A program made the translations under genes and the position numbers. Positions 52,004-60,929 of a stretch of DNA of 64,000 bases are shown here, in pieces. Origin of the DNA: Ampullimonas aquatilis (GTDB taxonomy: Bacteria; Pseudomonadota; Gammaproteobacteria; Burkholderiales; Burkholderiaceae_D); assembly GCF_049675895.1 (NCBI RefSeq), contig NZ_CP183834.1, positions 1,054,001-1,118,000 of the forward strand. Direction: 5' to 3'. Numbering within the stretch: position 1 is the first letter of the stretch; each line of letters opens with the position of its first letter. The notes beneath the pieces were generated by a model. The model saw nothing but the letters and a program-made list of their open reading frames with translations. It did not search any database and was not told the origin of the DNA.

Positions 52004-53013
52004 AATGCGAGGCGCTCCAGGCAGGTGACAAAGTGTTCTGCTCCGCTGTTGGGGAGCACTTCTTGTTGCGACAGGCGTAGCCCATAAGCCAGCCGTTGAC
52101 TGTCTGCCACCAACACCCAGGCGGTCAGACGGGCAACGCGGTCTTCGTGGCTTAAACCAGCCATCTCATGCCAATCCAGCCAGAGTTCGGTGGCTTCTCC
52201 GCCCTGGAAATGTCGTGAAGCAAGCTGATCGTTGCGTGCCAGCGATTTCCAGGCAATCTGGCGCGCACTGTCACCACTTTGATAGGGGCGGATACCTGCC
52301 AGATTTTCCTCACCGGATTCACCATTGGCGTCACCCTCACCATGGCCAGCCCAGGGCAATGGTGGTGGATCAGTTTCTGGTGCCGGGTAAATCAGGCAAT
52401 TCAGGGCTGGATGCCAGTAACTCCAGACGCGCCATAAGCCCAAGGGAAAAACAGTGCCCAGGCGGATTCTTGGGCAAGCCAGCCAGCCGCGCTGCTTGCT
52501 CTGACAAGCCAAGGCCACAACTTTGCTCGACTGACCATTGATATCCACAATCACATCATTGAAGCGACCTTCATCCAGGCCCGTCAGACGTACTACCAGA
52601 GCCATCCGATCCCGTTTGCTGGGGTTGTCCAGCACCACTTGAAAGTGCGCGATCTCCCCGGCAAAGACTGAGTCAGCCTTGGCGGTACGCAAGCGTAGCC
52701 CAGCGAGATTGGCGTGCGATATATACATGCCGACAATGGCAGCTCCGGCCAGCATGAAGGTGAGTGCAAAGCCCAGATTGAGGGCGTAATTGATGGAGCC
52801 AAGCATCATGATGGCCATCAATACCGCAAATACCAGCCCTGGCTTGGTAGGGATGATATAAACCCGGCGCTGACCCAAGGTGATTTCACCAGCCTCATGT
52901 TCGCGATATTTAAAAACCAACTGCTTGATCTTGCGGATCAGTCGTGCCGAGCGACGCCGGTTGCGGCCTGTGGCTGCTGGGCGGGCATGAAGCGCAGAGT
53001 GGCCTGACGACAT
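51997..53013 (-). CDS. DUF58 domain protein
   Basis: A 338-residue protein with two membrane helices near residues 55-95 (PGLVFAVLMAIMMLGSINYALNLGFALTFMLAGAAIVG). A cytoplasmic or periplasmic region follows with the DUF58 core: GEENLAGIRPYQSGDSARQIAWKSLARND (about 232-260) and LWLDW. DUF58 proteins are related to von Willebrand A folds and act with MoxR ATPases. The N-terminus is basic. It lies between the moxR and tgpA genes on one strand, 38 bases after moxR. Confidence 0.9.
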   Translation of the reverse strand: MSSGHSALHARPAATGRNRRRSARLIRKIKQLVFKYREHEAGEITLGQRRVYIIPTKPGLVFAVLMAIMMLGSINYALNLGFALTFMLAGAAIVGMYISHANLAGLRLRTAKADSVFAGEIAHFQVVLDNPSKRDRMALVVRLTGLDEGRFNDVIVDINGQSSKVVALACQSKQRGWLACPRIRLGTVFPLGLWRVWSYWHPALNCLIYPAPETDPPPLPWAGHGEGDANGESGEENLAGIRPYQSGDSARQIAWKSLARNDQLASRHFQGGEATELWLDWHEMAGLSHEDRVARLTAWVLVADSQRLAYGLRLSQQEVLPNSGAEHFVTCLERLALC

Positions 53014-53051
53014 GGCGGTGTTGCCTTGAGCTGGGTTGCTAGGGCGGGGTT

Positions 53052-54029
53052 TCAGGGCAGCGCTACCGAGAGCTTCAGCTGTTCCACCAATTCGCGGCTG
53101 GATGCAGTCTGTTTCTTACCGGGTGTGGAAATCGGGCGCAAACGATGCGCACAGGCTGGCACCAGAATCGCCTGCACGTCTTCAGGAAGTACATGATCCC
53201 GGCCTTCCAGCAGAGCCCAGGCACGGGCTACCCGCAATAAAGCCAAGGCCGCTCGGGGACTGAGCCCTTCGACAAACTGGGTGCCGGTGCGGGAGGCGGC
53301 AATCAGTGCCTGGATGTAGTCGATCAGCGCTGCGGAGCAATGCACCTTATCAACCCAAGTCTGGGCTGCCTGTAATTCATGGGCTTGCATGACTGGCTGT
53401 AATCCTGCCAGCATTTTGCGACGGTCTTCCCCTTCGAGCATGGCGCGTTCGGCAGCGCGATCGGGGTAGCCCAGCTCAATGCACAAGAGAAAACGATCCA
53501 GTTGTGATTCGGGCAAAACAAAGGTTCCAATCTGGTAGCTGGGGTTTTGCGTGGCAATCACAAAAAAAGGTTCTGGCAAGGGACGGGTTACACCTTCGGA
53601 AGAAATCTGGCGTTCTTCCATCGCTTCCAGCAAGGCACTTTGAGTTTTGGGCGTGGCCCGGTTGATCTCGTCGGCCAGCAATACCTGGGTAAAAACGGGG
53701 CCCGGATGAAAGTTGAACTGGCTGTTATTACGATCAAAAATCGACACGCCCAGCAGATCGGCAGGGAGTAGATCGGATGTAAATTGCACGCGGGCAAATT
53801 CGAGCCCCAACGAAATCGCCAAGCCATGCGCCAAAGTGGTTTTACCGACACCCGGTACGTCTTCAATCAGTAAATGGCCATTGGCGAGCAGACAGGCCAG
53901 ACTTTGTTTGATTTGCAGGGATTTACCAATGATCAGATGATTGAGTTGAGCCGCAACGCGTCCCAGCAGTTGGGCGATGTCCTGGCTGGCTGGAGTGGTG
54001 ATCGGGGGCGCCATTGATGTTTTGTCCAA
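53052..54029 (-). CDS. MoxR family AAA+ ATPase
   Basis: A 325-residue ATPase with chaperone-like roles in maturing partner complexes. Walker A is EDVPGVGKTTLAHGLA (about residues 57-72), Walker B is VLLADEINRATPKTQSALLEAMEE, and the sensor-like VIATQNP and LPESQLDRFLLCIELGYPD follow. The C-terminal lid has SPRAALALLRVARAWALLEGRDHVLPEDVQ. It is the first gene of the MoxR-DUF58-TgpA operon and is divergent from uvrC. Confidence 0.94.
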   Translation of the reverse strand: MDKTSMAPPITTPASQDIAQLLGRVAAQLNHLIIGKSLQIKQSLACLLANGHLLIEDVPGVGKTTLAHGLAISLGLEFARVQFTSDLLPADLLGVSIFDRNNSQFNFHPGPVFTQVLLADEINRATPKTQSALLEAMEERQISSEGVTRPLPEPFFVIATQNPSYQIGTFVLPESQLDRFLLCIELGYPDRAAERAMLEGEDRRKMLAGLQPVMQAHELQAAQTWVDKVHCSAALIDYIQALIAASRTGTQFVEGLSPRAALALLRVARAWALLEGRDHVLPEDVQAILVPACAHRLRPISTPGKKQTASSRELVEQLKLSVALP

Positions 54030-54160
54030 TAATATGAGGTCGAGCAGGGTAGTGAAGCGTCAAGCTGCTATTCAATGTGAAAAAAAGGGATTGGTAAAGG
54101 GTAGATGTCACACTGGTTGACGAATCACGACACTTGCCCAGAAATGTTTACACTATCGGA

Positions 54161-56035
54161 ATGAATGACACTGTTGCTGCCACCCCAAGTCCAATTCCTT
54201 TTGATGCTCGCGCCGAATTGGCCAAATTGCCCGCCTTGCCTGGTGTGTATCGCTATTTTGATGCGGCCGATAAGCCCTTGTATGTGGGCAAGGCGCGTGA
54301 TCTGAAAAAACGGGTATCGAGCTATTTTCAGAAAAATCTCAGCAGCCCGCGAATTGCCCGCATGGTGGCGCAGATTGCACGGCTGGAAACCACAGTAACG
54401 CGCTCCGAAGCCGAGGCACTGCTGCTCGAAAATAATCTGATCAAGAGCTTGAGCCCACGCTACAACATCCTGTTTCGTGATGACAAGTCTTACCCTTATC
54501 TCAAGATCAGCGGCCATGCCTATCCACGGATTGCCTATTACCGTGGTGCCGTCGACAAGCGCAATCAGTACTTTGGGCCATTTCCCAATGCCTGGGCGGT
54601 GAAGGAGAGCATGGTTCTGCTGCAAAAGGTATTTCGTCTGCGTACCTGTGAAGACACGGTATTCAATAATCGCACGCGGCCATGTCTGCTGTATCAGATT
54701 GAGCGCTGCAGCGGCCCATGTGTGGCAGCCATCAGCAAGGAAGGTTACGCGCAGGATGTACAGAATGCAGCGCGTTTTTTGCGCGGACAGCCTGGTGAAC
54801 TGCTCAAGGAGCTTGAGGTGCGCATGATGGCACATGCAGAAGCGTTGCGTTATGAAGAGGCCGCCATCGTGCGCGATCAGATGACGTCACTGTCGGCTAT
54901 CTTGCAGCAGCAAAATGTGGACACGGGTAGCGATACCGATGTCGATGTGATTGCCGTGGTGGTACGCGGTGGCCGTGCCTGTGTCAATCTGGCAATGATC
55001 CGGGGTGGGCGTCACCTGGGCGACAAGGCTTATTTTCCGAGCCATACCGCCAGTTCGCTGGACGATACGCCGATTGAGCAGGAAGTGCTGGAAGCTTTTT
55101 TGGCCCAGCATTATGTTGAGAAGTTCATGCCCGCCATTCTGGTGATCAATGTCGATCTGGATGCACCCGAACTATTGTTGTTGCTCACAGAGATGGTCGG
55201 TCATCGGATTCAGCTATTGCGCCAGCCCCAGGGCGTACGTCGACAATGGCTGGATATGGCCTGCAAGAATGCCGAATTCGCACTGATTCAATTATTGTCT
55301 GAACAGGGTTCCGCCAAGGCGCGTACGCGCGATCTGATTGAGGTGCTGAGCCTGGATGCGGAAGACATGGATGCCTTGCGGATTGAGTGTTTTGATATCA
55401 GCCATACTGCTGGTGAAGCAACCCAGGCTTCGTGCGTGGTGTATCACCATCATGCCATGCAAAATGGTGAATACCGCCGCTACAATATCACTGATATCAC
55501 CGGTGGTGATGACTACGCAGCCATGCGACAGGTTTTGACACGACGTTATGAAAAAGTGGCCGAATTGGCCGGGCAGGGTGATGCCGTGATGCCTGGCCTA
55601 GTCTTGATTGATGGTGGTAAAGGGCAGGTGGAAGTGGCACGGCAGGTGTTTGCCGAACTGGGGCTGGATATTGGCGTGCTGGTAGGCGTCGCCAAAGGAG
55701 AAGGGCGCAAGGTCGGCCTGGAGGAATTGATTTTTGCGGATGATCGACAATCCTTATTGCTCGGCAAGGACAGTGCTGCATTGATGTTGATTGCGCAGAT
55801 TCGTGATGAAGCACATCGTTTTGCAATTACTGGCATGCGTGCCAAACGTGCCAAGACGCGCCAGACCTCCGAGCTGGAAGAAATAGAAGGTATCGGTGTC
55901 AAACGTCGTCAGCGATTACTGACGCGTTTTGGTGGTTTTCGAGGTGTACAGTCAGCCAGTGTGGATGAACTGGCCACTGTCGAGGGCATTTCGCGGCAAC
56001 TGGCGGAGCAGATATATCGCCAATTACATGGTTGA
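54161..56035 (+). CDS. uvrC: Excinuclease ABC subunit C
   Basis: A 624-residue nucleotide excision repair nuclease from the ATG at 54161; a TTG at 54134 would add nine residues. The GIY-YIG domain that makes the 3' cut is at the N-terminus (LPALPGVYRYFDAADKPLYVGKARDLKKRVSSYF). A UvrB-binding UVR motif lies near 205-240 (EALRYEEAAIVRDQM). The RNase H-like domain for the 5' cut follows (RIECFDISHTAGEATQASCVVY, LVLIDGGKGQVEVARQVF), and two HhH motifs end the protein (IEGIGVKRRQRLLTRFGG). It precedes pgsA, the usual proteobacterial order. Confidence 0.97.
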   Translation: MNDTVAATPSPIPFDARAELAKLPALPGVYRYFDAADKPLYVGKARDLKKRVSSYFQKNLSSPRIARMVAQIARLETTVTRSEAEALLLENNLIKSLSPRYNILFRDDKSYPYLKISGHAYPRIAYYRGAVDKRNQYFGPFPNAWAVKESMVLLQKVFRLRTCEDTVFNNRTRPCLLYQIERCSGPCVAAISKEGYAQDVQNAARFLRGQPGELLKELEVRMMAHAEALRYEEAAIVRDQMTSLSAILQQQNVDTGSDTDVDVIAVVVRGGRACVNLAMIRGGRHLGDKAYFPSHTASSLDDTPIEQEVLEAFLAQHYVEKFMPAILVINVDLDAPELLLLLTEMVGHRIQLLRQPQGVRRQWLDMACKNAEFALIQLLSEQGSAKARTRDLIEVLSLDAEDMDALRIECFDISHTAGEATQASCVVYHHHAMQNGEYRRYNITDITGGDDYAAMRQVLTRRYEKVAELAGQGDAVMPGLVLIDGGKGQVEVARQVFAELGLDIGVLVGVAKGEGRKVGLEELIFADDRQSLLLGKDSAALMLIAQIRDEAHRFAITGMRAKRAKTRQTSELEEIEGIGVKRRQRLLTRFGGFRGVQSASVDELATVEGISRQLAEQIYRQLHG

Positions 56036-56097
56036 GCTGACAGTTTGTTCATCATAGTCCGATACAATCGACGCAACTTTCTTTTCGCTGACCGACC

Positions 56098-56676
56098 GTG
56101 CCCTTTAATCTGCCCATTTTTCTGACTTGGTTGCGCATCCTGCTAATTCCTTTATTGGCGGGTGTGTATTACCTGCCCAATGATTTTTTAAGTATCAATG
56201 AAAAGAATCTGTTGGCCACTTTGATTTTCATTGTTGCTGCGCTGACTGACTGGTTTGATGGTTTTCTGGCACGCAGGTTGAAGCAGACATCGGCCTTTGG
56301 TGCTTTTCTTGATCCAGTGGCCGATAAGCTGATGGTGATGTCGGCGCTGATTGTCTTGTTGATGTTGGGTCGAGTATCGCCACTCATTGCGATTATCATC
56401 ATTGGTCGCGAGATTACCATTTCGGCATTGCGTGAATGGATGGCACAACTGGGTGCGACCAAGAGTGTGGCTGTCAACTCACTGGGCAAGATCAAGACGA
56501 CTGCGCAGATGTTGGCCATTCCATTTTTGTTGCTGGATAAAACCTTGAGCAGTTGGTTGGATACCCTGCAGATTGGTACCTGGCTGATCTATGTGGCGGC
56601 GTTGTTGACGGTGGTGTCGATGCTCTATTACCTTAAGCTGGCTATGCCCAAGATTCGCGAACGTTCATCAATGTGA
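56098..56676 (+). CDS. pgsA: CDP-diacylglycerol-glycerol-3-phosphate 3-phosphatidyltransferase
   Basis: A 192-residue inner-membrane enzyme making phosphatidylglycerophosphate. It starts with GTG at 56098. The CDP-alcohol phosphatidyltransferase signature D-x2-D-G-x2-A-R-x8-G-x3-D-x3-D is intact in DWFDGFLARR...GAFLDPVAD (about residues 54-79). About six hydrophobic helices are visible. It follows uvrC by 62 bases and precedes tRNA genes, as in many beta- and gammaproteobacteria. Confidence 0.95.
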   Translation: MPFNLPIFLTWLRILLIPLLAGVYYLPNDFLSINEKNLLATLIFIVAALTDWFDGFLARRLKQTSAFGAFLDPVADKLMVMSALIVLLMLGRVSPLIAIIIIGREITISALREWMAQLGATKSVAVNSLGKIKTTAQMLAIPFLLLDKTLSSWLDTLQIGTWLIYVAALLTVVSMLYYLKLAMPKIRERSSM

Positions 56677-56763
56677 TGGCATGGCTTTGAAAATATCATG
56701 TCGATGAAGATCAAGATGCTTGACAGATGAGTAAATACCCTTCATAATTTCGCTTCTTTCGAT

Positions 56764-56839
56764 GCGGGAGTAGCTCAGTTGGTAGAGCGCAACCTTGCCA
56801 AGGTTGAGGTCGCGAGTTCGAGACTCGTCTCCCGCTCCA
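56764..56839 (+). tRNA. tRNA-Gly (GCC)
   Basis: A 76-base cloverleaf: GCGGGAG pairs with CTCCCGC, the D-arm is AGCTC...GAGC, the anticodon stem CAACC/GGTTG holds the loop TTGCCAA (anticodon GCC), and the T-loop is TTCGAGA. CCA is encoded. It has its own terminator. Confidence 0.97.
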
Positions 56840-56845
56840 GGTTTC

Positions 56846-56874
56846 AAAAAGGGAAGCAATCGCTTCCCTTTTTA
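56846..56874 (+). terminator. Intrinsic terminator after tRNA-Gly
   Basis: AAAGGGAAGC pairs with GCTTCCCTTT around a 4-base loop and is followed by a T-rich tract. It lies seven bases after the encoded CCA, so tRNA-Cys downstream probably has its own promoter or depends on read-through. Confidence 0.85.
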
Positions 56875-56968
56875 TTTGCTTGAAGTCCGCTTCGTGAAGA
56901 CATGTTTGCAAACATGCAAGAATCACAAAGCCCGGTTAAAATTCAAGCCTGATGTTATGCAGCATCAT

Positions 56969-57042
56969 GGCGGGGTAGCAAAGTGGTTATGCAGCGGCCT
57001 GCAAAGCCGTGTACGTGGGTTCGATTCCCGCTCCCGCCTCCA
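56969..57042 (+). tRNA. tRNA-Cys (GCA)
   Basis: A 74-base cloverleaf: GGCGGGG pairs with TCCCGCC through one G-U pair, the anticodon stem CGGCC/AGCCG region holds the loop with GCA, and the T-arm is GTGGGTTCGATTCCCGC. CCA is encoded. The uvrC-pgsA-tRNA-Gly-tRNA-Cys order is conserved; the tRNA-Leu often found next is absent here. Confidence 0.96.
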
Positions 57043-57105
57043 ATTCCTGTGCTTTTAATCCCTGCGTTTTTAATCACTATTTATAGCTGCCCAAGATAAT
57101 CCAGT

Positions 57106-57142
57106 AACCCGTATCAAACTTGGTGTTGATGCGGGTTTTTTG
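57106..57142 (+). terminator. Intrinsic terminator after tRNA-Cys
   Basis: AACCCG and ATCAA pair with TTGAT and CGGGTT across a short loop with one bulged position, followed by six T. Confidence 0.8.
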
Positions 57143-57333
57143 TTTGTCAGGGACTAAGAAGGTTTATTGACAGCCAAGTTTTTGAGGGGATAGTCTTGGG
57201 GTATTGTGATTTTCATTTAGAAGTACTTTGAAAATCCAATGACTCAAGGAGTACACATGGTGCTAACCGATGTGATTGCTTGAAGTGCTTGCCAGCATGC
57301 CATGGGATTGGCGCGCTGGCAATTTTCAAAAAA

Positions 57334-58668
57334 TTAATCGTTCAATTTTTCTTTGGTCTTGTGCAGCAGTCGCGCCACGATGATCACGATCACTGGGGCT
57401 GACAGGCCCAGCAACAGGTCACTGTTGAAATGCCATTCAGTGGCTTTGATGGCCTTGATGAAGTAGCTGAAAATACCGATCGCGTAATAACTGATCGCCA
57501 CCACCGAGAGACCTTCCACAGTCTGCTGCAGGCGCAGCTGCATTTTGGCGCGCCGATCCATTGAGCTGAGCAGGCGCGAGTTCTGTTCTTCACGTTCAAT
57601 TTCAACCCGCGTTTGCAGCAACTGGCTTAGGCGGCTGATCCGTTTCGATAGGTCATCCAGACGTCGTGCGGTGGCCTGGCAGGTGCGCATGGCGGGTGAC
57701 AAACGCCGCTCCATAAATTCACCAAAGCCCTGAATGCCACGGATATTGGTTTCTTGTAGCTCAATCACCCGACGTTTGACCAGGTCATAATAGGCTTCAG
57801 AAGCGGTGAAGCGACTGCGACTTTGTGAGGTAGCAGCTTCAATGCGCGAGGCCAGTGCCGAGATTTGTCCTTGCATTTGTTTATCGCGCTCCGGTTCGGC
57901 CTGACCTTCGGGGAGCGGTTCTGTCAGCGTGGTGCTCAGCGTGACCATTTCACTTTCACTGGCTGCCAAGGCCGGCAAGACGGTTTGCGCTACAGGGAAG
58001 GCCAGTAGCGCCATCATGCGATAGGTTTCAATCTCGACCAGCCGTTGCACAATCCGGCCAATCTGTCGTGAACCCATACTCAGGTTGGCAACATAAATGC
58101 GGGTGCGACCTTCCTTGCTCAGACGAAAATCGGTAAAGGCTTGCGCATTATTGTTGCCAAGCATATTGCCAATCAGCGTGTGGTTATCAAATTTATCCGC
58201 CAGATCAGTCACGTTGATGGGCGCTTCGTTAGTCACCAGGGTGACATTGGCGGCGACCAGGAGTTGCCCTGGTAATGATTGCAACCAGCCAACTGGCAAC
58301 AGATCTTCAGGGGAGTGAAAGAAGTCGGTCTCAGGGGTCACTTGTTCAAAAAACCACCAACTGGTGAATTCGGTGTGCCGTTCAATTTTCATGCGCAAGG
58401 CATTGCGATGCAGATGAGTCGACTTGGTCGACCTGGGCAGTTCAAATTCAAAATGTGCCGCCTTGGGCATGGCCAGGCTGACTTCCAGCGAGGAGAGCAG
58501 GCCATGCAAGGCCTGCTCTTCGGCGTCATGCATATCCTGGGTGTTGTACAGGGCCAGATACAGGATGCGCTCATGCGGCCAGAGTGCGACTGGTGGGCGG
58601 GCATGCAGTTCATCATTGAGGCGGGAACGCAGGGGATGTTCAGCAGGTAAGTCGTGGGTGGCTGGCAT
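57334..58668 (-). CDS. DUF3422 family membrane-anchored protein
   Basis: A 444-residue protein of unknown function. The opening HPLRSRLNDELHARPPVALWPHERILYLAL and the stretches WWFFEQVTPETDFF and LIGNMLGNNNAQAFTDFRLSKEGRTRIYV are typical of DUF3422. Its central part (about residues 260-390) is helical and charged, likely coiled coil, and two C-terminal hydrophobic segments (about 392-410 and 417-435) anchor it in the inner membrane, so most of it faces the cytoplasm. It is a single gene, and no start-site Shine-Dalgarno is obvious. Confidence 0.85.
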   Translation of the reverse strand: MPATHDLPAEHPLRSRLNDELHARPPVALWPHERILYLALYNTQDMHDAEEQALHGLLSSLEVSLAMPKAAHFEFELPRSTKSTHLHRNALRMKIERHTEFTSWWFFEQVTPETDFFHSPEDLLPVGWLQSLPGQLLVAANVTLVTNEAPINVTDLADKFDNHTLIGNMLGNNNAQAFTDFRLSKEGRTRIYVANLSMGSRQIGRIVQRLVEIETYRMMALLAFPVAQTVLPALAASESEMVTLSTTLTEPLPEGQAEPERDKQMQGQISALASRIEAATSQSRSRFTASEAYYDLVKRRVIELQETNIRGIQGFGEFMERRLSPAMRTCQATARRLDDLSKRISRLSQLLQTRVEIEREEQNSRLLSSMDRRAKMQLRLQQTVEGLSVVAISYYAIGIFSYFIKAIKATEWHFNSDLLLGLSAPVIVIIVARLLHKTKEKLND

Positions 58669-58907
58669 GGGTTTCAGGTAATGGAAAGATGACTGCGTTG
58701 ATGATGACAGTAAGGCAATGGATTAATTTTCAATCTTATCAGGCCATCTTGCCAATGCGGTGAGAAATAAGACCGTTGTATGCGGCTGTATTTTCCCGTT
58801 GAGTGGCTTGTTACTTGGTTGGTGACAGGGCTTTGCGGAACCGGTGGTGTCTCGTTGTGGCTGCTATTGAGCCAACATGGCAAGGCAACAGGCATAGGGT
58901 TTGCAGA

Positions 58908-59069
58908 ATGTCGGCATGGACTCGCTTTAGGAGAAAACTTGTCATGCTTGTCTTACTTGTCGGATTGAGAACCCTGGTTTTGTTATCTGAAATGTTGCGT
59001 CAGCGACAAGCTGGTGGTGTGGGCTCGTCAGACTGTGGCGCTTTTCAGCTCAGGCTGGTCAGGAGTTGA
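58908..59069 (+). CDS. Possible small single-helix membrane protein
   Basis: A 53-codon frame from the ATG at 58908 encodes a basic N-terminus and one hydrophobic stretch (KLVMLVLLVGLRTLVLL), then a polar tail. Its stop lies three bases before the next gene, which suggests coupling. There is no clear ribosome site or family, and the frame could be extended upstream to 58803. Confidence is low. Confidence 0.2.
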   Translation: MSAWTRFRRKLVMLVLLVGLRTLVLLSEMLRQRQAGGVGSSDCGAFQLRLVRS

Positions 59070-59072
59070 GCC

Positions 59073-59507
59073 ATGGCTAAACCTCATACGCTTTATTTGC
59101 GCAAGGCGCAGTTGCCCGATCAGGCCACCTTGCAGGCGGCGATCAATGCCCTGAAATTTAAGCTGGTCGTCGAAGTGGAATATGCCACGCTGGTAGCGAC
59201 CATTCCCAATAATGCGTATCTGCCCTGTGTGATTGTGGGTGAAGATGGGGGTGTGACGGCACGTCTGCAGCCCATTCTGCGGCCATTGACTGAACTGCCA
59301 CAGATTGAAGCTGCGTTGGATGATCGGGATATCGCCATCAAGCTGGGTTCCGGCGGGGATCCACGTGAAGATGCCTGCATGTTCATTTTGGCCGGGGTGT
59401 TTGCCACTAGTTTTGCAGCGATTGTGCAGCTGGGCGATAAGGATGAAGTGCTCAGCGCCGAAGCCTTGTGTAAAAAAGCCCGGAGCAGTGTGGCTGAGCT
59501 GGATTGA
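59073..59507 (+). CDS. Hypothetical protein, no family recognised
   Basis: A 144-residue soluble, mildly acidic protein. I do not recognise it. It has no signal peptide or strong membrane helix; a moderately hydrophobic stretch (CMFILAGVFATSFAAIVQLG) lies near residues 102-121. GAG-type bases precede the ATG and codon use matches neighbours. It stands between the DUF3422 gene and arginase, which are both on the other strand, so context gives no clue. Confidence 0.6.
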   Translation: MAKPHTLYLRKAQLPDQATLQAAINALKFKLVVEVEYATLVATIPNNAYLPCVIVGEDGGVTARLQPILRPLTELPQIEAALDDRDIAIKLGSGGDPREDACMFILAGVFATSFAAIVQLGDKDEVLSAEALCKKARSSVAELD

Positions 59508-59580
59508 TTGACCGATTGGCGAAAAAATTGCGGCTTGGGAGCGATCGTCAACATGGCTTCATGAGGCGGTAATATTAACG

Positions 59581-59620
59581 ATCCTCAAATCCTCAAATCC
59601 TCAAATCCTCAAATCCTCAA
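59581..59620. repeat. Five tandem copies of an 8-bp unit at the arginase stop
   Basis: ATCCTCAA is repeated exactly five times. The last copy contains the TCA that is the arginase stop codon on the minus strand, so copy-number change would only alter the 3' untranslated region. It is a typical slippage-prone tract. Confidence 0.95.
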
Positions 59621-60555
59621 GGCCGTACACGTAGCAAGGTCGATTTACCAAACAGGCTTTCGAGCAGGTCGACGGCGAGTAAGGCGGTTTCATTGCGTCG
59701 ATCCAGTGCCGGGTTGATTTCCACCACATCGAGCGAAGCCAGAAGGCCGGTATCGGCAATCATCTCCATGCACAATTGTGCCTCGCGATAGGTGGGGCCG
59801 CCACGCACGGGTGTGCCCACACCTGGGGCAATATCCGGATCAAGGAAATCCACATCAAAACTCACATGCAAATGCGTGTCGGCATCCAGTCCATCCAGCG
59901 CGGCAGCCATGGTGGCACGCATGCCCACTTCATCAATATGGCGCATATCAAAGACTTCCAGTGCCATGCTATCCACAAACTCCTTTTCACCGGGGTCAAC
60001 GCTACGCATACCAATCAAACGCAGTTCATCGGCTGTGAGGGCCGGTGTAGTGCCACTGAGCGTGATGAGTCCGGTCGGACCATGACCACATAAACAGGCC
60101 ACCGGCATACCATGCAGATTGCCGCTCGGTGTGAGCTGGCTGGTGTTGAAGTCGGCATGCGCATCCAGCCAGAGCACTCGCAATTTCTTGTTGATGCTGC
60201 GGCAGTAATGCGCGACCGCGCTGATGGAGCCAATGCCCAGACAATGATCACCACCGAGCATGATGGGTAAGTTACCGGCAGTGAGTTCGGCCAGCACGTT
60301 CGCATAAACCTGCTGATTCCAGCTGATCACTTCGTCCAGATGTCGGTAGCCATTGTGCGCTGGCGCGCAAGGATTGCCGGGGCCACTCAGTTCACCCATA
60401 TCCTTGACGGTCAGGCCACGAGCCCGCAGCGCGGCCACAATGCCAGCAACCAGTAATGCTTCTGGCCCCATTGAACAACCACGGGTACTGGCGCCGATAT
60501 CGGTGGGAACGCCAATCAGGGTGACGTGGGGGGCGACGCTGGCTGAGGTCATCAT
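59617..60555 (-). CDS. rocF: Arginase
   Basis: A 312-residue manganese ureohydrolase splitting arginine into ornithine and urea. Metal ligands are in GGDHCLGIGS (H104), LDAHADFN (D131, H133, D135) and SFDVDFLDPDIAPGVGTPV (two aspartates near 235-240). The segment THLHVSFDVDFLDPD and the late DVVEINPALDRRNETALLAVDLLESLFG match arginase more closely than agmatinase. Residues after the start (LIGVPTDIGASTRGCSMGPEALL) also fit RocF. It stands alone, without ornithine aminotransferase or urease genes. The start may be the first or second ATG. Confidence 0.92.
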   Translation of the reverse strand: MMTSASVAPHVTLIGVPTDIGASTRGCSMGPEALLVAGIVAALRARGLTVKDMGELSGPGNPCAPAHNGYRHLDEVISWNQQVYANVLAELTAGNLPIMLGGDHCLGIGSISAVAHYCRSINKKLRVLWLDAHADFNTSQLTPSGNLHGMPVACLCGHGPTGLITLSGTTPALTADELRLIGMRSVDPGEKEFVDSMALEVFDMRHIDEVGMRATMAAALDGLDADTHLHVSFDVDFLDPDIAPGVGTPVRGGPTYREAQLCMEMIADTGLLASLDVVEINPALDRRNETALLAVDLLESLFGKSTLLRVRP

Positions 60556-60929
60556 AGTGATCTAATTCTTGAAGAGGGTGGATTGCTAAAGATATCGCAA
60601 ATAATGCGTCAGTGCCGGGTTGGTGTCCAGACTTAAGCGCAAGCGAGTACCATGTTTGCAGCAAGCAATATTACCCAGGCATGGCTTGTGGCATGTCGGC
60701 GGATGCTGATAGCATGATTGGGGATGAACGGCTTGTAAAACCCATTGTCCAACTGTCCTGGCGGTTTTTCTTAAGTCTGCTTCTGTTCCCATAAACGCGA
60801 TTTATGATGGAGTATGGTTAATTATTGGCTTGTTAAGTGCATTTATATTGATATTTAAAATATACACTATGGTAGTATATTTCTCTTCTGAAGGTGCTGC
60901 AGGTTGCGCAAGTCTGTCGAAAGTGGGTC
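60556..60929. other. Divergent intergenic region, arginase to symporter
   Basis: About 370 bases without a supported gene. It carries the 73-bp element at 60809-60880, and a TGTCCTGGCGGTT motif near 60754-60766 that also precedes copy 1 of the element near 2690. Short open frames here lack ribosome sites. Confidence 0.5.
60809..60880 (+). repeat. 73-bp intergenic element, copy 6
   Basis: It begins GGAGTATGGTTAATTATTGG, has core CTTGTTAAGTGC, and ends TATACACTATGGTAGTATAT; the right 20 bases are nearly those of copy 1 and the core equals that of copy 3. It lies 50 bases before the symporter gene start. Confidence 0.75.
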
